Made by a program: the position numbers and the translations under genes. The notes under the pieces are model-generated. The model was not told the DNA's origin, made no database searches, and saw only the letters and a program-made list of their open reading frames with translations. Shown here in pieces: positions 1 through 9,090 of a stretch of DNA of 64,000 nt. The stretch covers positions 186,001 to 250,000 of the forward strand of contig CALCEY010000009.1 of the NCBI GenBank assembly GCA_937900415.1, given 5' to 3'. The first letter of the stretch is position 1. Each line of letters starts with the position of its first letter. This stretch comes from an uncultured Clostridia bacterium. GTDB lineage: Bacteria; Bacillota; Clostridia; Peptostreptococcales; Anaerovoracaceae.

Positions 1-665
1 TGAATAGCGAGGATACTTGGATTTTTCTTGTTTTCAAATGAAAAGGAAAAGATTTTATCTGCCAGTAACATACAGCTTTTCACATATGCGCCGTATAAGT
101 CTGTTCCCCAAACACCGGCCAGCACTCTGAAGTTTGATAAGTCGCAGGTCGCCTCCACGAGCGCTTTTCCCGGAAAGCTACAGCCTGTCATATTGGCGGC
201 GAATATGATTCTTCTCCCCATATCCTTGGTATATAGGCATGAACCTCCGTCTATGATCACTCCGCCCACAGAGCCTTTAAGCACACATGCAGAGCGGACG
301 GTTGGCTTTTGAAGATAATCCAAAATCCTGTACGCTTCCAAATTAACTCCGCTTTCAAGAATTTCTGCGGCAAAGAAGAGCCTTGTGTTTTTTAAAAGAC
401 CTCTTTCTGCCGCGTCGATAAACTCATCTGCTCCGTGTAAAACATACGGTGAAATTGATTTCTCAGGAAGCTTTCCTCCCGCTTTCCCTGCTGCTTTTTC
501 TGCTTTCCTTACGGCGGCGTCCATAATTTTATCCAAAACAGCACAAAACCGGCTTCCCGCTCCGGCCTCGCTTCCATCTTTTATAAGCCTGATTATCCAC
601 ATAACAGATTCATCATAATTAAATCCGCCCTCGTCATGCTCCGTCTGCTTTCCCTCATAAATCAT
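1..665 (-). CDS. Unrecognised protein, C-terminus beyond window
   Basis: An open frame runs from an ATG at 665 to the window edge without a stop, so about 221 N-terminal residues are visible. A GGAGG eight bases upstream supports the start. The protein starts MIYEGKQTEHDEGG and contains two conserved-looking glycine-rich strands (KGSVGGVIIDGG, MTGCSFPGKALVEATC) and no membrane segment. I do not recognise a family. It is the third gene in line after the 1602-residue fusion and the LDH-fold gene, with a gap of about 120 bases to the latter, so it probably belongs to the same transcription unit. The reading frame is clean over its whole length, which makes a chance open frame unlikely. Confidence 0.7.
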   Translation of the reverse strand, partial: MIYEGKQTEHDEGGFNYDESVMWIIRLIKDGSEAGAGSRFCAVLDKIMDAAVRKAEKAAGKAGGKLPEKSISPYVLHGADEFIDAAERGLLKNTRLFFAAEILESGVNLEAYRILDYLQKPTVRSACVLKGSVGGVIIDGGSCLYTKDMGRRIIFAANMTGCSFPGKALVEATCDLSNFRVLAGVWGTDLYGAYVKSCMLLADKIFSFSFENKKNPSILAI

Positions 666-787
666 CTGCTTAGCCTCCTTATCTCAAAGCGCCTATCAGA
701 CTGAAAAGAACTGCTTCCCTTAACCGGTATTTAAAACAGTACATAAAATTTCACAATTCCTGTCCCATCTTCTGCCCGTTGAAAGTT

Positions 788-1873
788 CTAAGCGCTGGCA
801 GGCTTGATTTTGCAAAGCTTTTTATATGCAGTTTCTATCCTCTCATATAACTTTTGAGGAAGAGGAACATCCTCTATTTCAACCTCATCGCCGCATATCC
901 TGTTTCTTATTCCAAGGAAAGCTCCGGAAGGGTAACACGGGGAAGCTTTTTCTCTATCCGTGCCAAAATATACAGAACTGTAATTCCATTCCCCGGACAG
1001 AGTCAAAATCAAAGACGCAGCCCCTGAGGAAATCGCCGGAGCCAGATACGGCTTAAATCCAAGCTCACGGATACGCAAATTCGCTCCTACTGTGAGAGCT
1101 GTGAGCTGCCGCGATATTTCATCATCGTAATTTTCTATGCTGTTGGCTATTACCAAATCCTCTCCATGCGGACCGAAAGCTCTTCCCTCTTCAATATATG
1201 AAGCAAATCTCATATCTCCCTCTGTCGCCTTGCGCCGTGCGAAATATTCTGCTCTCTTGTTCATCACACCAAGGCCGTAACCTCTGACCTGAGCCGGGCG
1301 CAGACCCGAGGAAGCGAGGACTTCCCTGCAAAGCGGGTCTACCGGGTCCGAAACGACGGCAAAAATTCCCTCAAAGCCTGCTTTTTCAGCAAGCCTTCCG
1401 TAATGAGCGGCGATAGCGCCGTTTGCCTTAAGCTGCATCATGCGTACGTCTCCTGCGGCTCCTATAGGAGGCACGGCTTTGCTGGCGCAAAATACAAGCA
1501 TATCGCAGTCAAACAAATCTTTTTCGGAAACGGCTTGCACCTCCGGCAGCGGTCTTTCGCCGAAAGGCCAGCCTATCTGATTCATTTCTGCCTCATAACG
1601 CTTTATCACATTTTCATTTAAATCAAAAATTCCTATGGAGTCTACAAGTCCGCCCCCCATAAGCTTAAGCCCCAGTAAAAGAGTTGCTCCGACGTCTCCA
1701 AGAGCTGCAATGTTTATTCTGTTTCCGCGGGATTTCAGGGGTACGGCAAGCTTCAGCGACTTCGCAAGGATCAGCTTTTCCCTACCTCCGGCTAATTCAA
1801 ATACGCTGTAAAACGCTCCGTCTTTTCCCATGTTTTCATTCCTTTCCGCCGCCACTGCGAACTTTGCAATCAT
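788..1873 (-). CDS. Lactate/malate dehydrogenase-fold protein
   Basis: 361 residues. A Rossmann start is visible as INIAALGDVGATLLLGL near residue 55, then FDLNE at the end of strand 2 (the NAD-ribose acid), VSDPVDPL matching the VTNPVD motif of LDH/MDH, and GPHGEDLVIANS resembling the catalytic GxHG loop. This supports an NAD-dependent 2-hydroxyacid dehydrogenase fold, but spacing and surrounding residues differ from true LDH or MDH, so the substrate is unknown. The ATG at 1873 is the long start. An ATG at 1831 (residue 15) has a better-spaced AAGGA and may be the real one. It lies 93 bases after the giant fusion gene and is probably cotranscribed with it. Function is not claimed beyond the fold. 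Confidence 0.8.
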   Translation of the reverse strand: MIAKFAVAAERNENMGKDGAFYSVFELAGGREKLILAKSLKLAVPLKSRGNRINIAALGDVGATLLLGLKLMGGGLVDSIGIFDLNENVIKRYEAEMNQIGWPFGERPLPEVQAVSEKDLFDCDMLVFCASKAVPPIGAAGDVRMMQLKANGAIAAHYGRLAEKAGFEGIFAVVSDPVDPLCREVLASSGLRPAQVRGYGLGVMNKRAEYFARRKATEGDMRFASYIEEGRAFGPHGEDLVIANSIENYDDEISRQLTALTVGANLRIRELGFKPYLAPAISSGAASLILTLSGEWNYSSVYFGTDREKASPCYPSGAFLGIRNRICGDEVEIEDVPLPQKLYERIETAYKKLCKIKPASA

Positions 1874-1966
1874 ATAAACGCTTGTTTCCTAATATCTCTT
1901 ATATTCTGACATAATTAAGAAAACTCCGGAATCAGATGTATTCTCCCATCTTCTCATAGCTTTCTT

Positions 1967-4900
1967 TTATCTGAACATTTTTTTCATTCGCACAAGCTTT
2001 TCTATATCCGTTTCAACGTAAGATGAGGCGGCTATATTTTCATCAGGCTTTACATAAGCCCCCATGTCGGGATTTTTAGCGTAGGCGATTACCTCTCCCA
2101 AGCGTTTAAGGGTAAGCTTTTGCTCAAATTCCCTCTGATATTCCTCTTCTAAGGTTTTCAATATGTCTCTGGCATTTTCAAGACAAGTCATCGAATATTC
2201 ATATATACTGCTTCCCGGAATATTGCCGAGAAAGCTCGGTACTGCGTAAGGGAGCAGCAAATTCAGCGAAGGCACTACTCCGCAGCTTTCCACAGAAGTA
2301 TCCTTATCCTTCATGCAATCGCCTCCGATGTATGGATACATGGCGCTTTCATCAATCCAGCACTTTAGATTAGGCAGAAAGTATGCGCTGTCAACGGTTC
2401 TTTCCTTAATAGTCATCAGATCTCTGCCTCTTCCTGTCTGAACTCCCGCCACGGTTTCCACCACCTCCACGTCGTTGGCCTTGAGGATAGGATCTATGGC
2501 GTTCATTCTGTAACCCTTGTGCAGCAAATCATCCACAAGGATTACCGGTCTGTTAAAGGATTTTATGGTACGAATCTGGTTTTCCAGCGTGGAATAGAAG
2601 CTGCTTTCCTCTACCGTAAAATCAGAAACATCTCTGCTGAAATATTTTTCCGTGTGCAGCGTCTTTGTCACGGTGTTAGGTACGGCCACCCCGGCCAGAA
2701 TTTTCCCGAAAGGAACCACCATGCAGTCTCCGTAGGCTTTCTCTTTATAAGGCTGTGTATCCACTCCGTTAAGCCTTGCTATGAGATTTATCATCTTGTG
2801 ATGCATTATTCCGGAATTATATGAAACTATCAGCTCCGACGGATATATGGATGTAAGTACCTTCAAGAGCCTGTTGTGAGCATTCTCCACCGCCTTGAGC
2901 ACCGTCTCATTTTTATTCAGAGGATGCTTTATCATCGTGTCTACATTCTTGAAAATTATCACAGGAGAACGCATATCGACGGCGTATATAGGTTTTGCTC
3001 CCTCTGATGCTATGTTGACAAAACCCTGCTTTTTCACGATGTCAACTATGCTTTTATTAAGTCCCGCCTGTTGACACGGGTGATACACGACGTAAGTATA
3101 GTCTCTTGCCAGAAGCTCTGAAATCATTTCTATCAGCGCCGTCTGTCCCAGATTGGTCATCGAGCTTTCTCTGCTGAAAAACAGCCCTCCTATTACCGCA
3201 ATAGCTCCTGCTGCTTTGTTTCTGATATAAGCGGCTATATCCTGATCCTCGAACGCCTTCAGCAAATCAATGCTGTCCAGTCTGCTCACGGCAGCTGCGG
3301 CAACTACTCTGTCATCAAGCTTTCCGTCTCTTATTATTACAGTCATGACGTCTTTTCTTTCGAGATATTTTCTCAGAGCTTCTATATCATAACCGTATCT
3401 CGCAAGCTCTTCTCCCATGTCGTCAATAACAGATGAATCGCTTTTCCGGAATCCATCAAGCTTCATGTCCCTTGCTTGCAACACATGCTTATATGCAGGC
3501 TCTCTCATATAGAGGTTGTTCTCGAATATATAATTCTGCGCTACCGAATCTATCAAGTTGGAAATATCTCTGTTGGAATCTATATTTTCCCTGATTTTAG
3601 TGGAGCTTATGTCCTCGTAATGCTTTTCAAGATGTAAATTTATTACATCTCCGGTAATAGGATAAATTTTCCTGTCTTTTGCTCCGTCACGCCTTTCATC
3701 TGACGAACGCTTGAAAATTATATGATTCATCGAATGAATGGAGTTCTCAGAAGGCATATTTCTATAACATGACGCATTTTCTATAACATCGCTTCCTGCA
3801 ACGAAATAAAGTTCCCGGCCCTTGAAAATTTCCCTGAGCTTTGCCAAATCGCCTGGATTGGCGATATTTACTGGAATATCATCGGGAAAAACGTATATGT
3901 TTTCCTCGTCTGCAACGGAAATGTTCATAATTCTTCTGCGGTGAAGTCTCGGCTGGGTTTTTTTAGACCAGCTGAATTCATCAAGAGCAAGATAAACTTC
4001 ATATCCCATATTCCTTATCTCAGTGGCGATGGCCTTATGACTAAGGCTGAAAGGGTCGAAAGTTCCCGGGAAAAAGGCTATTTTCTCCGGCTCACAGATT
4101 GAAACGGCTCCCTTTTCCAGTTCGTATTCCGACAAGAAGCGGTATATATGCTTGAGCACGGCGGCATTGTTGAAAAAATCCAGCTGATTTTCGCTGCGGT
4201 TTTCATAGAGAGTAATCATTTTCTTGCCGCACTGGCCGAAAATCTCGTGTTTTTTTGCAAGGCTGAGTTTCTTCGAACTAAAGATGTTCATACCTATAGT
4301 CCAAAGAGCTTCCTGGCTTATAACGCTGTTATAGTTGGCGAAGCCTTTGATTATCAGATTTATAAGCTTATGCTTTCTTGCCGTTCTTGCGGACCGGCTC
4401 TCCTCTGTTCCGAACATACCGGCGTATATCTCATAGTTTTCAGTCATTACGCCGAAGGTGTGAAGAACGGCGGCTGCCACCTGACCGTTAGTTCCTCCGA
4501 GGAATTTTTCCAAATCGAGAATAAGCTCGTCCAGCTCTCTCGGAGGCAGATGCAGCATAATCACGCCAAGATATGCCGGTATATACTTTGAAAACTGGTA
4601 ATCCCCTATTTCCAGTCCCTTGCCCAGTTCCACGGCTATTTCGTTTCTCTGCTCGAGAGGCATCTTGTCTATTATGGAAACCAGCGCGGCGCCTGCGCTC
4701 CTGCGAACCATCACTGTCTCGCTTACTTTTATCAGATTTCCAAGGTGCGTAGCCACATGGAGAACCTGACCCTCGCCGCCTTTTTCCTCTAATGTCTTCA
4801 GCATCAGTCTGATATTTGCGACTTTAATAGGCCATGGCGTTCCTGCTTTAAGGTTGTCGAGATACATTTCGGAAAGCTCATCTGCGCTTATATCTTTTTC

Positions 4901-6775
4901 TGCATCGAGGCCGAGACACAGCTTAAGCTTTTCGTAATAGCTTTCTTCGTATACGTCACCCAAGAGATGCTTTTTTACTTCAACGGCTGCAGCTCGCCGG
5001 CCTTTATCCTCTTCTCCGAAAATTCTGTCTGCAAACTCCAATACAATCTCCGTCTGCTCGTAGGAGAAGAGCTCAGGAGCGATCGCCACAGCGACCTGAA
5101 GCAGGGAATCTTTATTTCTGTCGGTCAGATCCTGCTTTTTATACCATATCATTAACGTATCTATAAAGCCTTTCCGCTTATCCTCGGCACAGCTTGAAAT
5201 CAATGATGAGGCCACGCTTTTCAGACTGTTCTCTATCCATTTTTCATGCTGTTCCGTAAGTCTGTAGTCAGGCGTTAAAATGTCTTCAAGCACGCTGCGC
5301 CAAAGAGAAGCATTGCTTATTTCTTTAGGCGGCGGCGTTACTCCTTCGGGAAGCTCCTTCTTATACTCCTCATTAAAGCGCGCTATTATCTGCCCTATTA
5401 CCTCGCCTGCCTGATTTCTTATGTCGCTTTCTCTGTGAACGAGCAGCTCAATCAGAAATCTTATCGTCATGAGCTTCTGTTTTTCGGTCATGTATGTAGA
5501 ATATTCTCCAAAAATAGAGATATACGTTCTGAGATTTTTCCACTGTTTTTCACTCCTGGCCGTTTCCAGAAACCCGGCAAACTCCTCTTGACTGTAAAAT
5601 TTATTCATAAGCCTGGTATTATGCTCGATGGAAAGATTCTTAACCTCCCTCACCACCTGCTCTCCCATGAGCAGCGTTACGTCCTTTTTCTCTGCCGGAA
5701 CAGGCTGCTTCGGCTCCCTTTCCGGGACTTCCGGCAATGAGACGTCTACACCGAGGCTTATCATATATTTTTCAAAATCCTCCAGCTTATTGTAAACGCG
5801 GCGGTATCTCTTCTCTTTGGCCGCGTCCACGTTGTCCAGCTTGTCCAGGATAACCTGAAAAGATTCGTCCAAATTGTAGAAATGTATCTCCTCTTCGCCG
5901 TCCGGCTTTCTGCTGCTTTTTACTCTGAAATCCGCATATATTAAAAGCAAGGATTCTATGGAGAGATTTTCCACTTCCAAATCCCAGGTGGAATGATTAG
6001 CCGCTATATGTCCGATCATCGGCATGCCGAATCTGTCAAAGCACATATCTGTGTAATAATAATGCAGATACGGAATCCGCCTTTCCTCGCTTTTCCTGCA
6101 ACCGTATTTTCCTATGTCATGTCCTGCCGCGGCTCCCGAAACCAGTCCTAAATCAATGGGAACTCTGAGAGCCTCCAACTGGCGTGCCGCATGCATGGCT
6201 ACATAATGAACTCCGGCTATGTGCCCAAGCGTATTGTAAGGCTTTATTTCAACGCCAATCCGCATAAATTCATAGATATAATTTCTGTCTGCAACTCTCA
6301 GCAGACGGAGATATTCTTCGTCATAGCCTTTGCCCGTTATTTCTTCCGGCGTCAGAAAGCATATTTCAACGGTAGGGTCAAATGGCAGGATTTCTCTTTC
6401 GAGCATATACAGCGATTTTAACAGCTGAAGAAAAAACATTCTGCCCTTGACGGTCGCTACAGCCTTTATCCCCTCGTCCTTCTGTTTTCCAGGAAAAAGC
6501 TGCTCCAAAACATGACCGTAACACCCCTTTAGCCATCCCTCATCCGGCCTCTTCCCCAATTCTCTGAGCATAGGTTCAACATAGAGCAATACATTTCCTG
6601 CTATATAACGTCCTCTTTCGTCAGTAGCCCCGGCCACTTTTTCGCATATGTCCTTCATGCCCTTTTCTTCAAGGAAATCCTCCATTTCCCTGCGAGACAT
6701 GTCCATATCTTTAAGAAATAGCTTCTCTGTCATATTGCGATTGATAATTTCGTTAAGTCTGACGCTTCTGTCCAT
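1967..6775 (-). CDS. Giant HD / NadD-like / PRTase-like fusion protein
   Basis: 1602 residues. In order: an N-terminal helical part; an HD-hydrolase domain about 180-285 (VHYVAMHA, AAGHDIGKYG with His219-Asp220, IYAD at 280-282); a long helical region about 300-880 that looks like HEAT-type repeats; a cytidylyltransferase/NadD-like domain about 895-1045 with the nucleotide-binding GTFDPFSLSH motif and FVAGSDVI; a GNAT-like stretch about 1145-1260; and a phosphoribosyltransferase-like domain about 1310-1480 with RPVILVDDLLHKGYR in the position of the PRPP loop. No signal peptide or membrane segment is seen. The combination suggests nucleotide or NAD-precursor metabolism, possibly sensing or repair, but no reaction can be assigned. 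First gene of the operon. The frame is intact over 4.8 kb with normal codon use. Confidence 0.85.
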   Translation of the reverse strand: MDRSVRLNEIINRNMTEKLFLKDMDMSRREMEDFLEEKGMKDICEKVAGATDERGRYIAGNVLLYVEPMLRELGKRPDEGWLKGCYGHVLEQLFPGKQKDEGIKAVATVKGRMFFLQLLKSLYMLEREILPFDPTVEICFLTPEEITGKGYDEEYLRLLRVADRNYIYEFMRIGVEIKPYNTLGHIAGVHYVAMHAARQLEALRVPIDLGLVSGAAAGHDIGKYGCRKSEERRIPYLHYYYTDMCFDRFGMPMIGHIAANHSTWDLEVENLSIESLLLIYADFRVKSSRKPDGEEEIHFYNLDESFQVILDKLDNVDAAKEKRYRRVYNKLEDFEKYMISLGVDVSLPEVPEREPKQPVPAEKKDVTLLMGEQVVREVKNLSIEHNTRLMNKFYSQEEFAGFLETARSEKQWKNLRTYISIFGEYSTYMTEKQKLMTIRFLIELLVHRESDIRNQAGEVIGQIIARFNEEYKKELPEGVTPPPKEISNASLWRSVLEDILTPDYRLTEQHEKWIENSLKSVASSLISSCAEDKRKGFIDTLMIWYKKQDLTDRNKDSLLQVAVAIAPELFSYEQTEIVLEFADRIFGEEDKGRRAAAVEVKKHLLGDVYEESYYEKLKLCLGLDAEKDISADELSEMYLDNLKAGTPWPIKVANIRLMLKTLEEKGGEGQVLHVATHLGNLIKVSETVMVRRSAGAALVSIIDKMPLEQRNEIAVELGKGLEIGDYQFSKYIPAYLGVIMLHLPPRELDELILDLEKFLGGTNGQVAAAVLHTFGVMTENYEIYAGMFGTEESRSARTARKHKLINLIIKGFANYNSVISQEALWTIGMNIFSSKKLSLAKKHEIFGQCGKKMITLYENRSENQLDFFNNAAVLKHIYRFLSEYELEKGAVSICEPEKIAFFPGTFDPFSLSHKAIATEIRNMGYEVYLALDEFSWSKKTQPRLHRRRIMNISVADEENIYVFPDDIPVNIANPGDLAKLREIFKGRELYFVAGSDVIENASCYRNMPSENSIHSMNHIIFKRSSDERRDGAKDRKIYPITGDVINLHLEKHYEDISSTKIRENIDSNRDISNLIDSVAQNYIFENNLYMREPAYKHVLQARDMKLDGFRKSDSSVIDDMGEELARYGYDIEALRKYLERKDVMTVIIRDGKLDDRVVAAAAVSRLDSIDLLKAFEDQDIAAYIRNKAAGAIAVIGGLFFSRESSMTNLGQTALIEMISELLARDYTYVVYHPCQQAGLNKSIVDIVKKQGFVNIASEGAKPIYAVDMRSPVIIFKNVDTMIKHPLNKNETVLKAVENAHNRLLKVLTSIYPSELIVSYNSGIMHHKMINLIARLNGVDTQPYKEKAYGDCMVVPFGKILAGVAVPNTVTKTLHTEKYFSRDVSDFTVEESSFYSTLENQIRTIKSFNRPVILVDDLLHKGYRMNAIDPILKANDVEVVETVAGVQTGRGRDLMTIKERTVDSAYFLPNLKCWIDESAMYPYIGGDCMKDKDTSVESCGVVPSLNLLLPYAVPSFLGNIPGSSIYEYSMTCLENARDILKTLEEEYQREFEQKLTLKRLGEVIAYAKNPDMGAYVKPDENIAASSYVETDIEKLVRMKKMFR

Positions 6776-6896
6776 AGCTTTCGCTCCTAATATTTATTAT
6801 CCGTCATAAAATTTTTTCCTCCCGAACAGAGGCTTTATGCAAGTCACCGGCGGCATCTCGCACATATTTTCATCATGAAATCAAAAGCTGTCCGCA

Positions 6897-6956
6897 GCGT
6901 TTCAATGAACCCTACCCTGCGGCAACGCCGAACAACATGATTTTGGGTTCATTATA
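6897..6956. repeat. 60-base hairpin repeat, copy 1
   Basis: Copy 1 of a direct repeat whose second copy starts 82 bases later with a single mismatch (G at 6939 against A at 7021). Each unit carries terminal complementary arms AATGAACCC and GGGTTCATT that can form a long stem, and an inner CGGC-AAC-GCCG mini-hairpin. It lies just upstream of the giant fusion gene. Confidence 0.85.
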
Positions 6957-6978
6957 ATGCCATCCGATTAGGCAAAAG

Positions 6979-7038
6979 GCGTTTCAATGAACCCTACCCT
7001 GCGGCAACGCCGAACAACATAATTTTGGGTTCATTATA
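6979..7038. repeat. 60-base hairpin repeat, copy 2
   Basis: Copy 2 of the element at 6897-6956, identical except for one base. The 22-base spacer between copies is unrelated to the unit. Two copies alone do not make a CRISPR, and the internal palindrome points to a REP-like or structured RNA element. Confidence 0.85.
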
Positions 7039-7181
7039 CCACATACAGCAAAAGTTAGTAAATAAAAGTTGCGTACCCGGTATCTATGGATAAGATTACG
7101 CCGGTTCAAATGAAAGCCAGCGCAGAGTAATAAATACGTAAATACACAAGCCGCAGGCTTTGCTGAAACAAATAGGCAAAG

Positions 7182-7234
7182 CGGGCGGCGCACGCTTTTG
7201 CATATGCTTCAAAAGCTTCTTCCGCGGCCGCCCG
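7182..7234 (-). terminator. Nested stem-loop after DUF3343 gene
   Basis: Outer arms CGGGCGGC (7182-7189) and GCCGCCCG (7227-7234) enclose an inner hairpin with arms GCTTTTG (7194-7200) and CAAAAGC (7210-7216). It starts 10 bases after the stop of the minus-strand DUF3343 gene. There is no clear T-run, so it is either a weak terminator or an mRNA-end stabiliser. Confidence 0.5.
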
Positions 7235-7243
7235 ACTGTCATA

Positions 7244-7507
7244 TTATTTTACTTTAACATATTTTGCACCAGCTTGATTCTGCGTTTTAATTTCATATAT
7301 TCCGCGTACAGAGAGCTGCTTCCTTTCAAGAACCTCCTCTGCGCTTCGTAAATCCGAAGTTTTCAAATAAAGACCTGTACCGCATGATCTCATCAGTTCC
7401 GTCGGCAGCTTCCTCAGGGCTGAGTTGATTCCATCCTCTTCCAGCAAATCGTGAGCATATGCAGCCTTGTAAAAAGACGAAAAGGCTATTATATATTCTT
7501 TTTCCAT
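7244..7507 (-). CDS. DUF3343 family protein (Se/S-carrier-like)
   Basis: 87 residues, a normal length for DUF3343. The family signature is visible as FYKAAYAHDLLEEDG followed by PTELMRSCGTGLYLK, where the SCG cysteine sits at the conserved position. The family is described as a putative selenium/sulfur carrier because it often accompanies YedF-type sulfurtransferases and selenium genes, but no such neighbour is present here. AAGGAGG seven bases before the ATG supports the start. It appears to be a single-gene unit ending in the stem-loop at 7182-7234. Family assignment is good; function is not established. Confidence 0.75.
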   Translation of the reverse strand: MEKEYIIAFSSFYKAAYAHDLLEEDGINSALRKLPTELMRSCGTGLYLKTSDLRSAEEVLERKQLSVRGIYEIKTQNQAGAKYVKVK

Positions 7508-7645
7508 CAGTCAGCCTCCTTGCTGTTCATCATAGTTTTTCTCTTTAGTATGTAAACTGTGTAAATGCAGATTTTCTTTTATTAAAAAGCTTTCGGCTGC
7601 AAGATGACATTACAATTTTTTCTGCTTCAGGCTTTTCCCTTTTCC

Positions 7646-8944
7646 TTAAAATATCTTTTTTACAAATCTCTTCGCCAATTCCCCGAAGGACGCCTTTTCT
7701 ACAGCTGTTTCAGCCACAAGCGGATATTCCCCTATCTTTTCATCGCCTCGATACACGACCAGAGTTCCAACCTTTTGCCCTTTTTTAAGCGGCAAGCGAA
7801 CCTTTTCGTCAATCTTCGCCTTGCTGGAAACGTCGCCTTTTCCTCCCTTTTCCGTAAGTGCAGTTATGCGGTCCTCGGTTATCGCCATGAGAGTCTGAGG
7901 CTGACCGTTTTCCACTTTAATCTTCTCTATCTCCTGGTCCTTCTCTGCTATGACGCATGTCTCAAAGTTAGCAAAACCATAGTCCAGAAGCTTGCTCACC
8001 TCCGAATTCCTTATCTTGGAACTTTCGCACCCTAAGGCAACAGCTATGAGATGTGTTTCTTCCCTCGTTGCGGAAGCTGAAAGACAGTAGCCTGCATCCG
8101 CCGTAAAACCTGTTTTAATTCCGTTACAGCCTGGATACTGCTTTATCAGCTTATTGGTGTTGGTAAGCCCGAATTCCTTTTCCTTTCCGGGAAGTCCTAC
8201 CGTGATACTGCTCTGCCACGTGGTAAACCATTCGTGAGTTTCTTCATATTCATAAAGTTCTTTAGACATCAATGCTATATCGTATGCGCTCGAATAATGA
8301 TCTGCTACCGGTAATCCGTTGGTATTAGAAAAATGAGTATCTGTCATTCCAAGCTCTTCAGCTTTTTCATTCATTCTTTCAACAAAAATCTCCTCACTGC
8401 CTGCTACATATTCGGCCAACGCTACGCATCCGTCATTGGCGCTGGCCATCGCAACGCCTCTCAGCAGTTCTTCCACCGTATGAATTTCACCTGCTTCCAT
8501 ATACATCTGGCTCCCGCCCATCGAGGCAGCTCTTTCTGATATGGTTACTTCATCTGCAAGCGTTATTTTACCGTCGTCAGCTGCTTCCATCACTAAAAGC
8601 ATCGTCATTATTTTTGTAACGGATGCCAAAGGAAGCTCCTTGTGAGAATCCTGCTGAAACAATACCTCTCCAGTATCGGCGTCTATAAGAACGGCGCCTC
8701 CGGCCGCCACTTCAAAGGCTGCTTTCTGCCTGTCTTCCTCAGGAGAATCAGCTACCGTTTCCAGCTCTATAGGCTCCTGCTTCGGCAGATTTTTTCCTAT
8801 ACCCACAAACGCGCACATGATAACTGCACAGCCTAATACGGTAACGAGGATTTTTTTCCTTGCAGCGAAAAAGCTTTTTTTATTTTCGGCAGTCTTTTTT
8901 GCCGCAGAATTCTCAGAATCCGTTGCTTTCCTCTTTAATTTCAT
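7646..8944 (-). CDS. D-alanyl-D-alanine carboxypeptidase (PBP5/DacF type)
   Basis: 432 residues, serine peptidase family S11. It trims the terminal D-Ala from peptidoglycan pentapeptides outside the membrane. An N-terminal membrane anchor/signal lies at about 31-50. The three penicillin-binding motifs are complete: Ser108-Val-Thr-Lys111, Ser168-Ala-Asn170 and Lys277-Thr-Gly279. The C-terminal part (about 330-432) is the beta-rich stalk domain, ending in the amphipathic-looking FGELAKRFVKKIF typical of S11 proteins. It stands alone between a strong terminator (9021-9065) upstream and the DUF3343 gene downstream. Clostridia carry several S11 paralogues, so I do not choose among dacA, dacB and dacF. 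Confidence 0.92.
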   Translation of the reverse strand: MKLKRKATDSENSAAKKTAENKKSFFAARKKILVTVLGCAVIMCAFVGIGKNLPKQEPIELETVADSPEEDRQKAAFEVAAGGAVLIDADTGEVLFQQDSHKELPLASVTKIMTMLLVMEAADDGKITLADEVTISERAASMGGSQMYMEAGEIHTVEELLRGVAMASANDGCVALAEYVAGSEEIFVERMNEKAEELGMTDTHFSNTNGLPVADHYSSAYDIALMSKELYEYEETHEWFTTWQSSITVGLPGKEKEFGLTNTNKLIKQYPGCNGIKTGFTADAGYCLSASATREETHLIAVALGCESSKIRNSEVSKLLDYGFANFETCVIAEKDQEIEKIKVENGQPQTLMAITEDRITALTEKGGKGDVSSKAKIDEKVRLPLKKGQKVGTLVVYRGDEKIGEYPLVAETAVEKASFGELAKRFVKKIF

Positions 8945-9020
8945 AAAAAGCGCCGTCCTTTCTACATATATGGTCTATAAAATGTATGCGGAAGCGCCGA
9001 TAATATACTTTATACTTATC

Positions 9021-9065
9021 AAAAAAAACGCCGGCTGAAAACAGCTTTTAAGCTGCTTCAGCCGG
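9021..9065 (-). terminator. Rho-independent terminator of citrate synthase gene
   Basis: On the minus strand, arms CCGGCTGAA (9065-9057) and TTCAGCCGG (9039-9031) with an inner AGCTT/AAGCT hairpin are followed by a run of eight T (9028-9021). It lies 26 bases after the citrate synthase stop. Confidence 0.9.
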
Positions 9066-9090
9066 TATCTCTTTTGCATCATTATTAAAT

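Larger units (their letters stand above)
6776..7243. other. Intergenic region with repeat pair and hairpin
   Basis: 468 bases between the DUF3343 gene and the giant fusion gene. It holds two copies of a 60-base hairpin repeat (6897-6956 and 6979-7038) and a large stem-loop at 7182-7234. No convincing coding region is present. The leader of the fusion gene must lie here, but I do not see a clear consensus promoter. Confidence 0.6.

Noticed and set aside
6897..7038. Possible minimal CRISPR
   Set aside because: Only two 60-base copies with strong internal palindromes and one short spacer; more like a REP or structured RNA element.
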